From assembly GCA_964583605.1 (NCBI GenBank), contig CAZOWL010000006.1, forward strand, positions 25,311 to 89,310: 64,000 nt of DNA. Direction: 5' to 3'. The stretch comes from CAZOWL01 sp964583605 (GTDB taxonomy: Bacteria > Pseudomonadota > Gammaproteobacteria > Chromatiales > Chromatiaceae). Position 1 is the first letter of the stretch. Each line of letters starts with the position of its first letter. A model generated the notes under the pieces. That model searched no databases. It was not told the DNA's origin and was given only the letters and a program-made list of their open reading frames with translations. Below, one piece after another: positions 53,825-62,491 of the stretch. Both the position numbers and the translations under genes were made by a program.

Positions 53825-54981
53825 GGGGCGCAAACCGAAACCCGCGGCACAAAGCTCTCTTGCTCCAAGGCCCCGGCCCGACTCAGCGCTACCTCTTCGA
53901 ATTCATTCTCGTTGATTGCGCGGCACCACCAGCTGTTCGGATCGGAAAGGGTCGTCCGAAGGTCACTATTCTTGGTATTCGGCGCGATGTAGACGCGTTT
54001 CCTATAAAAGGAGTCGAAGCCAGCGTCGCGACACACCTGGCGCAGCGCCTCGGTCATGGCGTCGACTTGCAGAATGCTGATGCCGAGCGCGCGCGCGCGT
54101 AGCACCGCGAAGGCGAGGCAGATCCTGGCCTCTTCCTTGCTGTAAACCGGCGGCCAAATCTCGTTGAGCAGCATCTCAGTGATACGTCCAGTCCGCGTCC
54201 CGATGGTCCGGACAGAGCGGCGAGCGAGATAGCCGGTGATCATTCGTTGCGTACCGCTCGGCAGATCGAGCACCCAGGCATGCAACCTGGGATGACGGCC
54301 GTGCAGGCCCTGCATCAAGATGCTCATATTCCAGGGCACTTGGACCGTCGGTCGATAAGAGTTGAGTAGTGCATGCAACGACGACTTCGCTTCGTCACAG
54401 GAAAGGAGGGTTGCTCCGGATCGCTTGTATTCCTTGGCGAGTTGATAGACCGATCGCCTGCGGGACATCATGGTTGCCCCTACCGCGAGGCGCGAGGCCT
54501 GCTTCTGACCGCTGCCAGAGGAGGATTCGACGGCGAGGCGAGTGATCCGCAATAGGCCGAAGGCGGATACGGGGACCGAGTAAGTCGGAGACGCGTCGAC
54601 TCGGCAATACGCGGACCAGGCATCATAGACCTTCTGCATCGCCGGCGATACACCCGAGGAGATCTGCGGATAGCCAAGCTTCAGCACGTACATCTTGAGA
54701 TACGTGCCGACGCCTTTTGGCCGATACTCCGGCGCGACCATCAGATTGTTCGTGACGATGCACTCAACGGCCGACCCGTTCACCAGAATGGGAATATGAA
54801 AAAAGAGGTTCCGCCCGATGACACGATCACCGTCCCAGGCACCAATGCCCACCAATTGGTCCATGTCACAGAACTCATACCAGTTCGTGTGAATATCACT
54901 CAACGGATCCTCAGGAGAGATCGGATTGGCATGCTGCCATTCGATGGCTTCGCGCCGGCTAAAGTAATCGTACTTGATCAT
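53821..54981 (-). CDS. GNAT-fold N-acyltransferase-like protein
   Basis: 386 residues. The first half has GNAT signatures: VGIGAWDGDRVIGRNLFFHI and the acyl-donor loop NLMVAPEYRPKGVGTYLKMY. The second half is less clear and may be a second GNAT-like domain (MITGYLARRSVRTIGTRTGR; ARICLAFAVLRARALGISIL). It is the first gene of the GNAT-ligase-ACP-deacetylase operon. Its position suggests it moves an acyl group from the carrier to an amine. Double-GNAT proteins of this size occur in N-acyl amino acid synthases and in cell-surface biosynthesis. No signal peptide. Confidence 0.75.
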   Translation of the reverse strand: MIKYDYFSRREAIEWQHANPISPEDPLSDIHTNWYEFCDMDQLVGIGAWDGDRVIGRNLFFHIPILVNGSAVECIVTNNLMVAPEYRPKGVGTYLKMYVLKLGYPQISSGVSPAMQKVYDAWSAYCRVDASPTYSVPVSAFGLLRITRLAVESSSGSGQKQASRLAVGATMMSRRRSVYQLAKEYKRSGATLLSCDEAKSSLHALLNSYRPTVQVPWNMSILMQGLHGRHPRLHAWVLDLPSGTQRMITGYLARRSVRTIGTRTGRITEMLLNEIWPPVYSKEEARICLAFAVLRARALGISILQVDAMTEALRQVCRDAGFDSFYRKRVYIAPNTKNSDLRTTLSDPNSWWCRAINENEFEEVALSRAGALEQESFVPRVSVCAP

Positions 54982-55106
54982 AATGGAGCTGAGGGATCGG
55001 CGATGGAGCTCGACGAGTCAGGGGCAGGCGCCTCCCGGGTAGTTCGGAGCTCACTGGACGTGAGACAGTGCGGAGTCATCCCTGCGCAGATTGCATCGTA
55101 TAAAGG

Positions 55107-55406
55107 CTAGAGGCGTAAGATATCGCCCTCCAATAGGCCGATGAAGACGAGGTAGAGGCCGACGACATAGTTGAGGATTTGTGGCTTGAGCAAGATCAGT
55201 CCGCCGGCTAACAGAGCGATCACGGCCTCAATGCGGATTGCGTGACCGGCGAGATACTGCAGCACGCCAAGGATGCCGATGAACAAGAGGTACACCGCGA
55301 CCACGTAGTTCAGCGCGCGCGGGACCAGGAGAACGATCACACCGGCGATGATCGCCGCCATGGCTGAGAGAGGCCAGCTTTGGAGGACCGCCGAGATGTC
55401 GACCAC
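55107..55406 (-). CDS. DUF3096-type small membrane protein, two tandem copies
   Basis: About 99 residues if started at the GTG 55404-55406; the frame is open to 55523, but that extension contains a 15-bp direct repeat and looks non-coding. The protein is two copies of one hydrophobic unit: IAGVIVLLVPRALNYVVAVY-LLFIGILGV and LLAGGLILLKPQILNYVVGL-YLVFIGLLEG. This matches DUF3096, small inner-membrane proteins of unknown role. Each unit probably forms two helices. Start uncertain. Confidence 0.72.
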   Translation of the reverse strand: MVDISAVLQSWPLSAMAAIIAGVIVLLVPRALNYVVAVYLLFIGILGVLQYLAGHAIRIEAVIALLAGGLILLKPQILNYVVGLYLVFIGLLEGDILRL

Positions 55407-55647
55407 GAAGATATGCCTGTCTGGTCTAGCGAGGCCCTGCCTGAGGCGGACGAGGCCTGAGGCGGACGAGTCATGATAGTCGGAATCGGCATCAAAACCG
55501 AGAGAATCTGGGAGACGGCGCACGGCAGCCTCTTATGAGCCACCGCCGATCCCTATCGCGGCGCTGGGTTTTATCGGATTCGTCCCCACAAGATTGGTTA
55601 AGCCGTCACTTGCGGCGCAACATCCGAGCGACCTACCGGAGGCAGCT

Positions 55648-55794
55648 ATGACTCTATTAATCGCTTCTCTCGCTACCCTTGTCGCCGGCACAATGGTGAC
55701 CCGAGCCCTCAGCGAGGTCAATCACCGTCGGGCTGTGCGGATGCTACCAGTGCGGGTGCAACGGAACGACCGGCAACGCCCTCGGCTCGACTAG
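55648..55794 (+). CDS. Small single-helix membrane protein
   Basis: 48 residues from the ATG at 55648, which follows CCGGAGGCAGCT, a strong ribosome site at ideal spacing. The N-terminal half is one hydrophobic helix (MTLLIASLATLVAGTMVTRA). The second half is basic (NHRRAVRMLPVRVQRNDRQR). No known family. Divergent from the DUF3096 gene. The ribosome site is the main evidence. Confidence 0.45.
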   Translation: MTLLIASLATLVAGTMVTRALSEVNHRRAVRMLPVRVQRNDRQRPRLD

Positions 55795-55909
55795 CATCCG
55801 AAGAACCCCGGCGCGTGCTGGGCGTCGTCAGAATGTAAGAGGGGTATTCCGAGTTACGGGATGCTCCTCTTAAATATCAACGCATTACATTCCTCACCGA
55901 GTCACGGCG

Positions 55910-57142
55910 TCATGCGGCGGCGTGCTCGAGCCTCACCTGTAGCAGATCGATCTGGCCATCCCGGAAGCCTGCCTCGCAGTACGCGAGGTAATAGCGCCAC
56001 ATGCGCAAGAAGCGCTCATCGAAGCCGAGCGCCCGAACCGCGTCCAGACTCTCCACGAAACGCCTGTGCCAGGCCTCCAGTGTGCGCGCGTAATGGCGAC
56101 CGAACGAGCTCAGTGCCGTGATCTTCAGGCCATTCGCCGCGGCCGCACGCGTGAAGCGCTCCGGTGTGGGCAGCATGCCGCCGGGGAATATGTATCGCTG
56201 AACGAAGTCGGGGCGTCGACTGTAGACGGCGAAGGTTGGCTCATCGATGGTGATGACCTGCAGCGCCACCCGTCCGCCGGGGCGAAGACACCGGCGCAGC
56301 GTCTGCATGTACTGACCCCAATACTCCTGACCGACGGCCTCGAACATCTCGATCGAGACGATGTGGTCGAACTGCCCATCCAGCTCGCGGTAGTCCTGCA
56401 GTCGCAGATGGATTTGTTGCGCCAGCCCGCGCTCGCGCACGATCTTCTGGGCCCATTCGAGCTGGGCCTGAGACAAGGTGATCGCGGTGACCTCAAGCCC
56501 TGATTCGGCGGCGATCCGGGCGAAGCCACCCCAGCCGCAGCCGATCTCGAGCACGTGGCTGCCCCGCTGTGCTCCGAGCAGACCCAGTAGCCGCCGATAC
56601 TTGTTTTCCTGTGCCTGCTCCAGGGTTTCGGAATCCTGATCGAATATGGCACAGGAATAGGTCATGCTCTCATCGAGCCAGAGTCGGTAGAACGCGTTGC
56701 CGAGATCGTAGTGATAGGCGATGTTGCTGCGGCTGCCGATTCGACTATTCTCCCGCTCACGATGCCGGCGCCGATTCAGAATGCGATGCAGCCACGAGCC
56801 CTCCTCGAGCCTCGCGAAGGCCGCCTCATTACGGGCGAGTAAGTACAGCAGCTCGCGCAGATCAGGGCTATCCCAATCGCCGACGACGTACGCGCGCCCG
56901 AATCCTACATCGCCCCCAGTGATCGCCCGCCACAGCAATCGGTGTGGTCGGCGAATCCGCAGCTCAGCTGAGCCCCCAGACCGAGCGCCGGAGATCCTGT
57001 AGCCGCGCGCACCGAGCCGGAGCTGTAGCTGTCCCTCGAGCAGGCGTGCGCGAGAGACTCGCCGCAGCAAGAGCTCGAACGGCTTGAGCGAAAGTGCAAG
57101 CGGCCCGCTCCAGGGCAGATCCGCGGTCTCTTCTTTCAACAT
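55910..57142 (-). CDS. cfa: Cyclopropane-fatty-acyl-phospholipid synthase family methyltransferase
   Basis: 410 residues from the ATG at 57140-57142, preceded by CGAGGTAACTTG and overlapping the DUF1365 stop (TGATG). It adds a methylene group from SAM to unsaturated fatty acyl chains in phospholipids. SAM motif: VLEIGCGWGGFARIAAESGL. Family motifs: VTAITLSQAQLEWAQKIVRE, VSIEMFEAVGQEYWGQYMQT and RPDFVQRYIFPGGMLPTPER. YDLGNAFYRLWLDESMTYSC is also typical. It is the last gene of an operon with an FAD oxidase and DUF1365, a context linked to branched or furan fatty acids and oxidative stress in other bacteria. Confidence 0.92.
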   Translation of the reverse strand: MLKEETADLPWSGPLALSLKPFELLLRRVSRARLLEGQLQLRLGARGYRISGARSGGSAELRIRRPHRLLWRAITGGDVGFGRAYVVGDWDSPDLRELLYLLARNEAAFARLEEGSWLHRILNRRRHRERENSRIGSRSNIAYHYDLGNAFYRLWLDESMTYSCAIFDQDSETLEQAQENKYRRLLGLLGAQRGSHVLEIGCGWGGFARIAAESGLEVTAITLSQAQLEWAQKIVRERGLAQQIHLRLQDYRELDGQFDHIVSIEMFEAVGQEYWGQYMQTLRRCLRPGGRVALQVITIDEPTFAVYSRRPDFVQRYIFPGGMLPTPERFTRAAAANGLKITALSSFGRHYARTLEAWHRRFVESLDAVRALGFDERFLRMWRYYLAYCEAGFRDGQIDLLQVRLEHAAA

Positions 57143-57900
57143 CAAGTTACCTCGTGGCGCGGTGGAGACGGTTTCGGGACAAGCGGGGCGCCGCGCAGCC
57201 AGATCTTCAGGGCCTGCCAATGGATTCCGGCAATGACCTTAAAGGTCAGCAACGGCGTGCGGAGCAAGGCCCGTTGGAGGCTTTGGTCAGTCAGCCTGAC
57301 ACCACGGCCAGTCTGACTGGCCACCAACATCAGCTTGCCGTCCTGATACTCGCGGATCAGGACGGATAGGCGCTCGTCGGGGACGGCGAGACGAAAGCGG
57401 TATTGCGCGTCCATCCCGATCAAGGGCGAGACGTGAAAGCACTTGTCTGCGGCGGCGCGCAGCGGCTCGCGGCTCGGTACCCGATCCGTGCCGAGCAGAT
57501 AGAAATGGTGCTCGCCAAAGGTATTACTGACCTCGGCCAGCACGACGCGAAGACCCCCGTCACGGTGAAACCCGTACCACAGGCTCAATGGATTGAAGCC
57601 GACGCCGAGCACGCGCGGAAAGCACAGGAGCTTCACCGAGCCGCCGGCGAGATCGATGCCGTAGCGCGCCATCAGGCCGTCGAACCAAGGGCGCAGCGGC
57701 GAGCCGTCGCGGGGGCCGTGGTCGCGCGGGCGGAAGCTCAGTAGGTTGAATCGCCCGATCGACAGCCACCGCGAGCCGGTTGGCTCGAGGGCATCGAGGT
57801 CGAGCAGCAGGCTGAAGACGCGGTAGATGAAGCGGTAGCGCACAGGAAACATGCGCCGGTGCATCACCTGCGTGATGTACAACCGATGCGGGTGGCTCAC
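57142..57900 (-). CDS. DUF1365 family protein
   Basis: 252 residues from a GTG at 57898-57900 that overlaps the FAD gene stop by 4 bp (GTGA). Family features: HRLYITQVMHRRMFPVRYRF, YRVFSLLLDLDAL, LLSFRPRDHGPRDGSPLRPW, and VLGVGFNPLSLWYGFHRDGG, the FNPLSLWY core of DUF1365. No proven activity. In many bacteria it sits between an FAD amine-oxidase-like gene and a CFA synthase, as here, so a step in fatty-acid modification is likely. Confidence 0.9.
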   Translation of the reverse strand: MSHPHRLYITQVMHRRMFPVRYRFIYRVFSLLLDLDALEPTGSRWLSIGRFNLLSFRPRDHGPRDGSPLRPWFDGLMARYGIDLAGGSVKLLCFPRVLGVGFNPLSLWYGFHRDGGLRVVLAEVSNTFGEHHFYLLGTDRVPSREPLRAAADKCFHVSPLIGMDAQYRFRLAVPDERLSVLIREYQDGKLMLVASQTGRGVRLTDQSLQRALLRTPLLTFKVIAGIHWQALKIWLRGAPLVPKPSPPRHEVT

Positions 57901-59234
57901 GACGTCGCTTCGATGAGTCGTGTGCGACCGCTCGCCTGTCGGGACTGCTCGGGCGCTGGAGCCGTCAGCCAACCGACCTCAACGCCGAGGTCGGCGGCGA
58001 CATCGACAGCCGAGCGCAACGCGTCCTCGTGGAAGCCGTAGCCGAAATAGCTCCCGCAGTACCAGATGCGATCACGCCCCTGCAGCTCGCGCAGCCGGGC
58101 CTGAGCGGCCATTGCGGGCAAGTCGAAAACGGGATGCTCATAGACGAGCTGGGCATGGATCTGATCAGGACGTGGTCCGGCGAATGGATTCAGACTGACA
58201 AAATACTGTCGCTGAGTGTCGAGGCCTTGAAGCCGGTTCATCCAGTAGGTCACCGAGACCGCGGCGTCACCCGATTCTGCGTGGCGGGAGAGGTGATTCC
58301 ACGAGGCCCAGACCCGCCTCGAGCGGGGCATCAAGTACTCGTCGCTGTGCAAATAGACCTGATTCTGTTGATAGGTAAAGGCCCCGAGCACCTCTTGCTC
58401 GAGCTCGGTCGGCGCCGCGAGGAGCCGCAGGGCCTGATCGCCATGACAGGCGAGGACGGCGGCATCGAAGGTCTCTTCGCGACCGGAGTCCAGGTGGACG
58501 CGGACGCCGTGCTCGTCGCGAATCAGAGCCTTGGCGCCATCTTCGGTAATCAGTGCGCGCGGGGCCAGATCGCGAAGCATCCGTTTGACATACTCCCGGC
58601 TGCCGCCTGTCACCGTCCTCCACAGCGGCCGCTCGACGAGACTCAGCAGCCCATGGTTCGCGAAGAAACGCGCCAGGCTCGCGGCCGGGAACTGCATCAT
58701 GGTCGCCTTAGGACATGACCAGATCGACGCCGCCATCGGCAGTAGGTAGTGCTCCCGAAAGGCCGCCCCGAGACCCTCCCGCTCGAGCAGCTCACCGAGG
58801 GACTCATCGCGGAAGCCGTCCTGAGCCAACAGGATCTTGCAACGGCGATTGAAGTGCAGGATGTCGCGGCACATCCTCAGGAACGAGGGGCGAAACAGAT
58901 TGCGACGCTGAGCGAAGAGCGTGCTCAGATCGTGCCCCGCATACTCGAGGTCCCATGGTCCGATGGATGCCGCGAATGACATATCCGATTCTCTGGTCGC
59001 GACGCCCAGCCGTTGGTACAGTCGTGTGAGCAGCGGATAGTTCTGCTCGTTGTAGACGATAAACCCCGTGTCGACCGGGACGAGTTGGCCGTTCTCCTCA
59101 ACTTCGAGCGTATTGGTGTGCCCGCCGACGTAGTCGTTGCGCTCGATGAGCGTCACCCTATGACGGCCCTTCAACAGCCAGGCGGCGGCCAGCCCGGCAA
59201 TGCCGCTACCGATCACGGCAATGTTCTGCTCCAT
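57897..59234 (-). CDS. FAD-dependent amine-oxidase-like flavoprotein
   Basis: 445 residues. The FAD site is IAVIGSGIAGLAAAWLLKGR near the N-terminus, with IERNDYVGGHTNTLEVEENG and VPVDTGFIVYNEQNYPLLTR following. The C-terminal IWYCGSYFGYGFHEDALRSA is the second flavin-contact region. These proteins (sometimes called UfaA1-like) accompany CFA synthase and DUF1365. A fatty-acid desaturation or oxidation role is suspected from context, not shown here. It is first in the operon, behind GGATCAGGAGCC. Confidence 0.88.
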   Translation of the reverse strand: MEQNIAVIGSGIAGLAAAWLLKGRHRVTLIERNDYVGGHTNTLEVEENGQLVPVDTGFIVYNEQNYPLLTRLYQRLGVATRESDMSFAASIGPWDLEYAGHDLSTLFAQRRNLFRPSFLRMCRDILHFNRRCKILLAQDGFRDESLGELLEREGLGAAFREHYLLPMAASIWSCPKATMMQFPAASLARFFANHGLLSLVERPLWRTVTGGSREYVKRMLRDLAPRALITEDGAKALIRDEHGVRVHLDSGREETFDAAVLACHGDQALRLLAAPTELEQEVLGAFTYQQNQVYLHSDEYLMPRSRRVWASWNHLSRHAESGDAAVSVTYWMNRLQGLDTQRQYFVSLNPFAGPRPDQIHAQLVYEHPVFDLPAMAAQARLRELQGRDRIWYCGSYFGYGFHEDALRSAVDVAADLGVEVGWLTAPAPEQSRQASGRTRLIEATS

Positions 59235-59327
59235 GGCTCCTGATCCTCAACGAGCGGTGTTTGACGTCGTGAATGTTTGGACAGCGTTAAGTATTTCCAA
59301 CAATGTCGGAGGAGCTTAAGGAGGCCA

Positions 59328-59894
59328 TCATCCCCGAGCCGTACCCCCCGTTTGCGGCGTCATGACGAACTTCTCTGGGTCGTAGCCGAAGTCGCGCAGG
59401 CGCGCGAGCCAGCCCTGCACGCGGTCAGTGGGAGGATTGGGCTCCCGTGAGAGGACCCAGCCCCAGCGGCGAGTGGGATGCCCGACCAAGGCGTAGTCGT
59501 AGTCCTCGCCCACCTCCATGATCCAGTAGTCTCCTACGAAGAAACGGATGCCGAAGAGGCTGAAGAAGCTCACCTTCAGCTTCGAGTTGCGCCCCGGTTC
59601 CGCCGGTCGGGCGACACCGGTGATAGACACCGTATCGCCCGAGGCGGTCACGCAACGATTGGTGACGGAGATGAGTCCGTCGTCGCGCAGTGCATAGGTC
59701 GCGTTTGTATCCCGGGCGCAGCCCCCTTGGAACATGTTTGGCAGGAGGGCGATCTCGTACCACCGCCCGAGATAGCGCTCGACATCGACTTGCTCGACGG
59801 TGGGGGGCGGTGCGGCGGCGGTCCGCCCAACAAACAGGGCTATGGCGGACAGGAGGGTCAGTTGACGGCGTCTCGAGGCGTTGCGTGCGGTCAT
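59328..59894 (-). CDS. blc: Lipocalin family protein (Blc-like)
   Basis: 188 residues from the ATG at 59892-59894 with an N-terminal signal (LTLLSAIALFVGRTAAA). The lipocalin GxW motif is in VDVERYLGRWYEIALLPNMF. Next are GCARDTNATYALRDDGLISV, SKLKVSFFSLFGIRFFVGDY and YALVGHPTRRWGWVLSREPN, all typical of bacterial Blc. Blc binds lysophospholipids in the envelope. It lies 93 bp upstream of the FAD oxidase gene in the same direction, so it likely joins the membrane-lipid modification group. There is no clear lipobox Cys, so it may be periplasmic rather than a lipoprotein. Confidence 0.9.
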   Translation of the reverse strand: MTARNASRRRQLTLLSAIALFVGRTAAAPPPTVEQVDVERYLGRWYEIALLPNMFQGGCARDTNATYALRDDGLISVTNRCVTASGDTVSITGVARPAEPGRNSKLKVSFFSLFGIRFFVGDYWIMEVGEDYDYALVGHPTRRWGWVLSREPNPPTDRVQGWLARLRDFGYDPEKFVMTPQTGGTARG

Positions 59895-60157
59895 GTTCAG
59901 GCCCTGCAAATCGATCTCTTTACTATGCTGAGTGTAGGCGATTTAGTCGCCGCCGGGGGGCCAGCGCGAGCCAGAACCGCCGGCGAGCCCGGGCGGATGA
60001 AGAGGGAGAACGCCGAGCGTGCCGCCGCGAGCGATTCGCGACGCGCCTCGGGCTAGTTCTTCGGCGTCGCGGTCTCGGAGGCCGGCATGGCTCCCGAGCC
60101 CCCACATAGCGGTCCGTCCGCAGGCCCACTCGGCGCCCGCTCGCCTTCGCGTCGTTG

Positions 60158-60753
60158 TCAATAGATGTAGCCGGCGAGGACCATCACAACGAAAATCACG
60201 GCCCCGGTCGTAACGAGGTGCAGGTGTTGCTCGATCAGCGCCTCATTGCCACCGAGCCAGTAGCCCATCGCGATCAGGATCGCGGACCAAAGGCCCGCTC
60301 CGGCCGCGGTGAAGAGGCTGAACACGATCGGACTCATGCGGCAAAGGCCGGCGGGGAGTGAGATCAGATGCCGAATCCCCGGTATCAGCCTGCCGGTGAA
60401 CGTGGACACCGCGCCGTGCTCGAAGAAAAACGCATCGGTCTTATGCAGGAGGGCCGGTCGGACAAAGAAGTAGGGGCCATAGCGCTCGAGAAACGGCCGC
60501 CCGACCCACGACGCGAATCCGTAATTAACGAACGCGCCGGCGACGCTGCCGACGGTTGCCGCCAACAGGATGAGGACGAGGCTCATCTCCCCCTGGTAGC
60601 CGAGATAACCGGCTGGGATCAGCACGAGCTTGCTCGGGACCGGCAACACGGTGGATTCGAGCGCCATCAATACGAACACCCCGGCGTAGCCCCAGCCCTC
60701 CACCGTCGCCAGTATCCAGTCGCCAGTATCCAATCGATGATATCGTGCAGCAT
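60158..60753 (-). pseudogene. DedA-family membrane protein with N-terminal frameshift
   Basis: The intact frame covers 191 residues from a TTG at 60733: YAGVFVLMALESTVLPVPSK, then FVNYGFASWVGRPFLERYGP and GRLIPGIRHLISLPAGLCRM, all DedA hallmarks (undecaprenyl-phosphate or lipid flippase superfamily). The natural start is probably the ATG at 60751-60753 (MLHDIIDWILA). A 14-bp tandem duplication (60705-60718 and 60719-60732) shifts that frame. Removing one copy gives an uninterrupted MLHDIIDWILATVEGWGY. Either the gene is disrupted, or it now starts at the TTG, or the duplication switches expression. Confidence 0.75.
60705..60732. repeat. 14-bp perfect tandem duplication in dedA
   Basis: GTCGCCAGTATCCA occurs twice, back to back. 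Because 14 is not a multiple of 3, the second copy shifts the reading frame of the DedA gene. Confidence 0.95.
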
Positions 60754-60780
60754 GTGCTCAATTATCCTGGGCTCTGATCG

Positions 60781-61578
60781 TCAAGCGCGCAGTCGCTCGT
60801 CGAGGAAGGGACTCAAGCGGCTCAGCATCGCTTGATGGATCTTGAGGTTCCCGGCCACCAGGTTGCCGCTGGCCAAGAACTCACCTCCACCCGCCAGATC
60901 CGTCGCGATACCGCCGGCCTCGGTGATCAGCACGGCGCCGGCGGCCATGTCCCAAGGAGAGAGTCCCAGCTCCCAGAACCCGTCGAGTCGGCCCGCGGCC
61001 ACATAGGCGAGATCGAGCGCCGCCGAGCCCGGGCGTCGGATGCCGGCGGCCTCCTGCATGAACACCTTGAGCATCGCAAGGTACTTATCCAGGTACCGCT
61101 GATCGCGAAACGGGAAGCCCGTCCCGATCAGTGCCCCATCGACGGTCGGCCGCTTGGCGACACGGATGCGCCGCTCGTTGAGGTGGGCGCCTTGACCGCG
61201 TGCGGCCGTGAAGAGCTCCTCGCTCAGCGGGTTGTAGACGACGCCCAGCTCCAGCTTATCGCGGTACTTGAGCCCAATCGAAACGGCGAACTGCGGAAAG
61301 CCATGCAGGTAGTTCGTCGTGCCATCAAGCGGGTCAATGATCCACACGAGCTCGCTCTCGCCGTGCTGCCCGCTCTCTTCGGCGAGGATCGCGTGGCTCG
61401 GGTATCGGCCGCGCAGCTCTTGGACGATCGCGGCCTCGGCGCCACGATCCACCTCGGTGACGAAGTCGTGTCTGCCCTTATCCTGTACAGCGAGCTGCTC
61501 GGTGCGCTCGAAGTAGCGCAACAATACACGCCCCGCCTGGCGGGCGGCCCGAACGGCAATGTTCAACATCGGATTCAT
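60781..61578 (-). CDS. suhB: Inositol-1-monophosphatase
   Basis: 265 residues from the ATG at 61576-61578 (MNPMLNIAVRAARQAGRVLL). Metal-dependent phosphatase that hydrolyses inositol-1-phosphate. SuhB also joins rRNA antitermination complexes in E. coli. Motifs: DFVTEVDRGAEAAIVQEL, LAEESGQHGESELVWIIDPL and DGTTNYLHGFPQFAVSIGL, then SPWDMAAGAVLITEAGG. Divergent from trmJ, the usual gammaproteobacterial arrangement. Confidence 0.95.
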   Translation of the reverse strand: MNPMLNIAVRAARQAGRVLLRYFERTEQLAVQDKGRHDFVTEVDRGAEAAIVQELRGRYPSHAILAEESGQHGESELVWIIDPLDGTTNYLHGFPQFAVSIGLKYRDKLELGVVYNPLSEELFTAARGQGAHLNERRIRVAKRPTVDGALIGTGFPFRDQRYLDKYLAMLKVFMQEAAGIRRPGSAALDLAYVAAGRLDGFWELGLSPWDMAAGAVLITEAGGIATDLAGGGEFLASGNLVAGNLKIHQAMLSRLSPFLDERLRA

Positions 61579-61655
61579 GGAGCGAACAATACCCCAGGCG
61601 CCCGGCTCGCAAAAGCTTGACAAGCGGCGAGCCTTATCCGGAAGCTGCACGCCCG

Positions 61656-62441
61656 ATGACCGAGCCCTTCTCCTCCCCACTTGAGCGCATCCGCTTCGTG
61701 CTGGTCGGAACGACCCACACTGGTAACATCGGTGCCGTGGCTAGGGCCATGAAGGCCATGGGTCTGCGCCGCCTGGTGCTGGTTGGGCCTCGCCAGCGCC
61801 CGGATGCCGAGGCCATCGCACGGGCCTCAGGCGCCGATGACCTTCTCGCCGCCGCCGAGGTGCACGAAAGTCTGGTGACCGCGATTGCCGGATCGCGACT
61901 CGTCATCGGCTCGAGTGCTCGCCGCCGATCCGTCGCCTGGCCCATTGTGGAGCCGCCCATGGCCGCGCGGCTCTTGATCGATGCGGCGGGCTTAGGTGAC
62001 GCGGCTCTCCTATTTGGACGCGAGAGCTCGGGGCTATCCAACGAGGAGCTGGCCTGCTGTCATTACCTTGCCCACATCCCGGCGGACCCTGGCTTCAGCT
62101 CGCTCAACCTGGCCGCTGCGGCGCAGATCTTCGGCTATGAGCTGCGCCGCGAGATCGACGCGCGGCACGGCGCGGCGATACCAGCCGAGTCACGGGACCT
62201 GGCCACGGCCGAGGCGATGGAGGGCTTCTTCGCCCATTTGTCGCAGACCTTGACCGAGATCGGGTTTGCTGATCCGGAACAATCCAAGCGACTCTCGCGG
62301 CGGTTGCGACGTCTCTTTCTGCGCGCCCAGCCGGACTGGACCGAGCTCAACATCCTGCGTGGGATCCTGAGCGCTGCCCAAGGTCGCAAATCCCCAGATC
62401 GCTTCTCCCGACCACGCCACGGGGCAGGGACTGGCCCTTAG
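61656..62441 (+). CDS. trmJ: tRNA (cytidine/uridine-2'-O-)-methyltransferase
   Basis: 261 residues from the ATG at 61656. SPOUT-fold enzyme that methylates ribose 32 of several tRNAs. Motifs: IRFVLVGTTHTGNIGAVARA, MKAMGLRRLVLVGP, LLFGRESSGLSNEELACCHY and the knot segment SSLNLAAAAQIFGYELRREI. The C-terminal extension dimerises. It precedes cysE by 50 bp, as in other gammaproteobacteria, where iscR often follows; here iscR is absent. Confidence 0.94.
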   Translation: MTEPFSSPLERIRFVLVGTTHTGNIGAVARAMKAMGLRRLVLVGPRQRPDAEAIARASGADDLLAAAEVHESLVTAIAGSRLVIGSSARRRSVAWPIVEPPMAARLLIDAAGLGDAALLFGRESSGLSNEELACCHYLAHIPADPGFSSLNLAAAAQIFGYELRREIDARHGAAIPAESRDLATAEAMEGFFAHLSQTLTEIGFADPEQSKRLSRRLRRLFLRAQPDWTELNILRGILSAAQGRKSPDRFSRPRHGAGTGP

Positions 62442-62491
62442 GGCCCTCGCGATCCTCCAAGCGCGAATCGCACTCCATTAGGATTCGAACC

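Noticed and set aside
51193..54981. Exosortase-A exopolysaccharide locus
   Set aside because: No glycosyltransferases, chain-length or EpsH/XrtA genes are present. The exosortase nearby belongs to a separate protease operon.
59235..59327. ECF sigma factor promoter before the FAD oxidase gene
   Set aside because: A GGAAAT-like -35 can be seen on the minus strand, but no matching -10 at a convincing distance.
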